A stretch of DNA of 64,000 nucleotides. Source: Planoprotostelium fungivorum. Lineage: Eukaryota > Evosea > Variosea > Cavosteliida > Cavosteliaceae. Position 1 is the first letter of the stretch. Every line of letters starts with the position of its first letter. Under the pieces are notes generated by a model. That model was not told the origin of the DNA, did not search any database, and worked only from the letters and a program-made list of their open reading frames with translations. The position numbers were made by a program, and so were the translations under genes. Shown in pieces: positions 60,439-64,000 of the stretch. The stretch covers positions 1-64,000 of the forward strand of contig MDYQ01000131.1 in NCBI GenBank assembly GCA_003024175.1. Direction: 5' to 3'.

Positions 60439-60879
60439 GATGATGTTCGTGCGGTTGTTCGTGTGGTTCGAATTCTATGTGAGACGTGTTGTGTCAGCCG
60501 TGCGTGATCGTCACGTGATTACGCACGCGAATTTCGTTTGAAATTTTCGCTGAAGTAAATGAAATACGGCTCGACCGTATACGCCAGACATACGGCTGTC
60601 TATACGTTTCGATCACCCATCGATGGAACACCTCGCAACCGTTTAGACCTATGTCTTGTGTCTTTCCGGTCTCTCCAGAAGAGGAGTAAACGTCGGCTGG
60701 ACACTGAAAGGAGTGGGGCAGTTCTTCCGAGCCCAAGGGTTCGCAATCTATCATAGATCTAGGTGACCCACCACCCTATCTGAGAGATGCAGAGGCCTAC
60801 TGCTATGCCTGTCTCACAGGGGGATCTATATAATAGTGCCTCAGATCTCTAAGCTTTCGCACGCTCATTTTCACAGGCA
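60439..60879. other. Intergenic
   Basis: No gene is supported. This should contain the promoter of the minus-strand small protein and 5' sequence of the next unit. Confidence 0.4.
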
Positions 60880-61548
60880 CTCCAAACTCGCTTTCTTATC
60901 ACTCGGTCTCCTTCAGCTGCTCACCGCCCGAAGAGGAGTCCTGCATCGTGAGCTTCTAGAAGGAGGGGATAGTTCTATACTTAGACATTCTCAGCCTGGG
61001 CGTTTTCGCAGCGAGCACGCCCAACAAGTGGTGATTCCACGCTGTCAGATGTCAGATGGTTCGACAAACACCCGCAAGAAACAGAATCCAGGCCCCAACA
61101 CAGAGAGAAGCAGCATGAGCGCGCGACCCCAGCCAGCCTCTTGGAGGAAAGACAGAGAAACCCACCTCAAGATGATGTTGAAGAACGTCGAGCCCAGCGT
61201 GAGTCGATCAGCATTTGGAAGGTAGCTGACTCGAAGGTAGATCAGCGGGGGGGTACAGACAAAGAGGAAGAGCTGGAGATCTTACGGGCTGAAAGAACAA
61301 GAGCACGTAGACGCCGCCATTTCACTTCTCCATTTCATCCAGCAACTACAGACGCAAGAACAGCAGCTGACGATGCATCGTCCACAACCATATTACTATC
61401 CACACGTGTACCCGAGTTGGATTCATCGCTTCCCCACAGAATCATATCACATCCAGCACACACAACCATCCAGAATGACTGTCTCGAACTTGCTCTCATA
61501 AATATGTATATAGAACGTAGGAGTGTATTAAGTCTGCTCCTCAATTGA
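60880..61548 (+). CDS. Arg/Glu-rich protein, unidentified, model tentative
   Basis: A long frame joins CSPPEEESC, across a 37-nt intron with good borders (about 60948-60984), to FSAWAFSQRARPTSGDSTLS, then a charged helical section (ERQRNPPQDDVEERRAQRES, KEEELEILRAERTRARRRRH) and an end with DSSLPHRIISHPAHTT. The helix is very rich in Arg and Glu. No start codon is secure and no domain is recognised; it may be a scaffold or a nuclear protein. Confidence 0.35.
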
Positions 61549-62228
61549 ACTAGAATCGGTCGCACGTGGATACGCCGGGTTTTCTCGTTGTTGTGTTTCT
61601 CATGTCGCTTCTTTTGGATCCTGTCACACCAGCCACGACCATGGTCAACGATCGCGAAGAAAGTATATGACGAAGAAGAGCTCATCGTTGAGAACGTAAC
61701 CTCTTTCCTTCATATCTCTGGACGTCTTTGAGGTATGTGAAGGACATTTCGAAATGAGACCATGCGATGTCAGAACCAATTGTTGGACACGGAAGGAAGT
61801 TGAGCAGCTGACGATCACCAGGATCTGAATAGGCACCGTTGAATCAACACGAGACGTGAGAAGCACATCTCTGAATAATACCTACATCAACTCTACACTT
61901 CGATATTGTAATTCATTTATAGCCATACCTAATTCAATGCTGAATGTGTACTCTTCATATAGCACCGATGAGAGTGAGAAAGAGAGGTGCAGTTCAGCAC
62001 GGGTGAGAAAAAAAAATAAAGCCGCTTTATGGCAGAATTTATTGAAATCTCACGTGTTCTACGTTCACCGTGATCGACCTTCAGAACACACGAACCATCA
62101 TCACAGACACCCCACGTGCGATATCAAAACAGTGAGGCCATCCTTTCTCCCTTTCTTCCTCAGATCGTCCCTACCATCTTCGAACGTCTGACGTCATCCA
62201 TGTTGACCTTTACGTAGATAATCCCACC
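61549..62228. other. Intergenic
   Basis: No gene is supported. A short frame near 61660-61730 reads VYDEEELIVENVTSFLHISG and ends at a GTATGT donor-like site, but it has no partners. An A-rich tract lies at about 62008. Confidence 0.35.
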
Positions 62229-63259
62229 ATGTCTAAGACTTTCTACTTTGTAGGAATCCTCGTCGTCGCCGCCGCCATCTTCGCCACTGCCATCTGGGAT
62301 CCAGCCAAGCCCCTGACCTACGAACACGTAACCACCCAAGGAGGCAAGATCGTCCACAACATCCTTGGCAAGCGCTCTCCCACCCAGGCCTTCAAGGACT
62401 CCATCGCTTACTTCACCCAACTCCTCAGAGATTTCGCCCACGCCGGTCAGAAAAAGGCAGAAGATGCAAAACTAAAGGCACAATCTGCAGCAGACAAGGC
62501 GAAGAGAGAGACGAAGAGTGCAGGAAAGGACGTAAAGAACGCCGCCGAGAATGCCAAGGACTACGCCAGTGAGAAGGCCGCAGAAGCCAAGGACGCCGTA
62601 AAGGGAGCCGCCAGAGACGCCAAGGTGACCTTCTTGACCTAATGATCCTCCGTCTCACTTCCACCAGAACACCGCCGAGAAGGTTGGAGATTACGTCAAG
62701 GACAAGCTCAACCAAGCCGAGAGAGCCGCAGAGAACACCGCCCAGAAGGTCAAGAACGCCGCCGCCAGTGAGTTCTCCCATCCATATCATCCATTCTCAT
62801 TCCTCCACAGACACCGCCGATGCCGCCGCCCAGAAGGCCACTGAACTCAAGGACGAAGCCAAGGCCGCCGCTAGAGACACCGCCGATGCCGCCGCACAGA
62901 AGGCCGCCGATCTCAAGGACGCCGCCGCACAGAAGGCCAACGAGGCAAAGAAGGCCGCTCAGAAGGCAGCCGACACCACCAAGGAGACCGTCACGTCCGC
63001 CGCCCACCGTGCCAAGGAGGCCACTCATGGTGCCGAAGACAAGGCTTACGAGACCGCACAGAAGGTCGGAGATAAGGCAAAGGAGACCGCCACAGCTGCC
63101 GCCGACAGAGCTTACGAGGCCGGCCAGAAGGTTGCCGATAAGACGAAGGAGGCTGCCACCGCCGCCGGCGATCGTGCCAGAGAGGCCGGAGAGTACGCTG
63201 GAGACAGAACAAAGGAGGCCGCTCAGAAGGCTAAGGACGCCGCCAAGAGAAATCTGTAG
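62229..63259 (+). CDS. LEA-like (group 3) stress protein with N-terminal membrane anchor
   Basis: Three exons: 62229-62624, 62668-62767 and 62811-63259. The N-terminus MSKTFYFVGILVVAAAIFAT is a signal anchor or signal peptide. The remaining ~230 residues are made of 11-residue units of the group 3 LEA type, for example AAQKAADLKDA, DKAYETAQKVG and DRAYEAGQKVA, rich in Ala, Lys, Glu and Asp and almost without hydrophobic bulk. Such proteins form amphipathic helices on drying and protect membranes and proteins. In an encysting amoeba this suggests a cyst or desiccation role in the secretory path or endoplasmic reticulum, but long Ala/Lys helices also occur in unrelated proteins. Confidence 0.8.
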
Positions 63260-63424
63260 GCGATATAAAGTTTCACGATCAATGGATGTCGATCGTTTTC
63301 GATGATGGAAGATGATGTGTGGTGGAGAGGGAGTGATGTCGATGATGATCGTTCTGATTCTTTATCGTTTCGTCCGTGCTGGTGCACGTGTCTTCTATAT
63401 GAACAGAATGTCTATCCATTCCTT

Positions 63425-64000
63425 TCACCTTGGTGCATCAGAACAACAACAGTCTGGAGGAGGTGAACTGTTGCGAGTCAGAAACCATGCGTGATGGCTC
63501 GATAAACAAATTGGAGGAACGATTCATAAGAAGTATGAAGAGAGATTTATTGAAAGACTTGTGGTCGTGTCCTTGTTTCGCCTTACGCCTGAGAACTGTG
63601 TCGAGTTAGACTGCAGAAGAGAAAAATGGACGGCTCACGACGAGGCTGCTGCGCGTAGAGCTGTTATTCTATTGATCTCTTGACGGTCGCCATCAGACAG
63701 GTCCTCTAAACGAACTCGTCCGAAACCGAGGTCATGTAAATTATTCACTTGTCTGATAGCCAGGAATTGCAACCTGCGCAACATTCAGAAGAGGCATCAT
63801 ATGTGTGCTCACTCGGTGAGGATGATAGGAGGCTGAGCGACGGCAGAAGGAGCCATGTTTGGCACCTGTGCTGCGTGGACGACGTCTACAACGGGTGTGT
63901 TCTCGGTGGTCCTGACTGTCACGGGAGGTAGAGGCGACGCGTGTAGTGGGGCTGTAGTGTTGAACAATAGAGAAGATGCAGTCACTTACACTGTCTCTGC
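63425..64000 (-). repeat. Dispersed repeat, right-end copy, inverted relative to the left end
   Basis: The reverse complement matches 12807-13115 over 63425-63720 and then follows the left-end copy (positions about 173-400) over 63770-64000, including CAACACTACAGCCCCACTA and ATGCCTCTTCTGAATGTT. On the minus strand its last exon encodes LEDLSDGDRQEINRITALRA with a stop. A GTGAGC...GCGCAG intron of 38-39 bases precedes it. The copy runs off the window end. Confidence 0.85.

Noticed and set aside
62425-63212. Minus-strand frames rich in Gly, Leu and Arg
   Set aside because: They are shadows of the periodic LEA 11-mer code on the other strand.

Overview
The window comes from a nuclear genome of a unicellular eukaryote, most likely an amoebozoan (protosteloid or dictyostelid-like amoeba); the assignment is inference. 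Protein genes sit densely on both strands and are cut by many very short spliceosomal introns (mostly 37-60 nt, GTGAGT/GTAAGT...CAG). The gene set is eukaryotic throughout (FIS1, translin, PTPA, DCAF11, an Ariadne-type RBR ligase, ataxin-3, a PARP, a RhoGEF) and there is an intron-less tRNA-Ala gene with internal A and B boxes. Almost every gene is split, so exon joins below were worked out by eye from reading frame, splice sites and family resemblance.

Layout. 1-4.6 kb: dispersed repeat copies, a coding-like remnant, and a surface-protein gene whose 3' end is duplicated as an inverted repeat on its upstream side. 5-10.1 kb: a GNAT acetyltransferase, a GPI-type secreted patatin and an oxidoreductase. 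10.2-13.1 kb: a graveyard of a VPS13 fragment, an F-box/ankyrin pseudogene, a LINE tail and another repeat copy. 13.2-18.1 kb: a mitochondrial PPR protein, FIS1, an ANP32-like acidic protein and a coiled-coil protein. 18.4-26.4 kb: one giant gene combining coiled coil, ankyrin, IQ, RhoGEF-PH, FYVE-like, F-box and WD40 modules. 26.5-34.4 kb: a coiled-coil protein, an unrecognised protein, tRNA-Ala, PTPA, an F-box/J-domain protein and translin. 34.5-42 kb: an RWD-Ariadne RBR ligase, an unresolved region, a triple coactosin and an AIM24 protein. 42.5-58.8 kb: an H15-WWE protein, a macrodomain-sirtuin fusion, DCAF11, a SAP-ankyrin-WGR-PARP protein and ataxin-3. 59-63.3 kb: a membrane protein, two small or unclear genes and a LEA-like protein. 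The right end holds another copy of the repeat found at the left end, in opposite orientation.

Themes. Three ADP-ribose proteins lie within 15 kb: a candidate reader (WWE), a candidate eraser/writer (macro-SirTM) and a writer (PARP with an intact His-Tyr-Glu triad). Several genes join domains usually seen apart. Ubiquitin-linked genes (RBR ligase, DCAF11, ataxin-3, three F-box genes) are also frequent, which may only reflect gene density.
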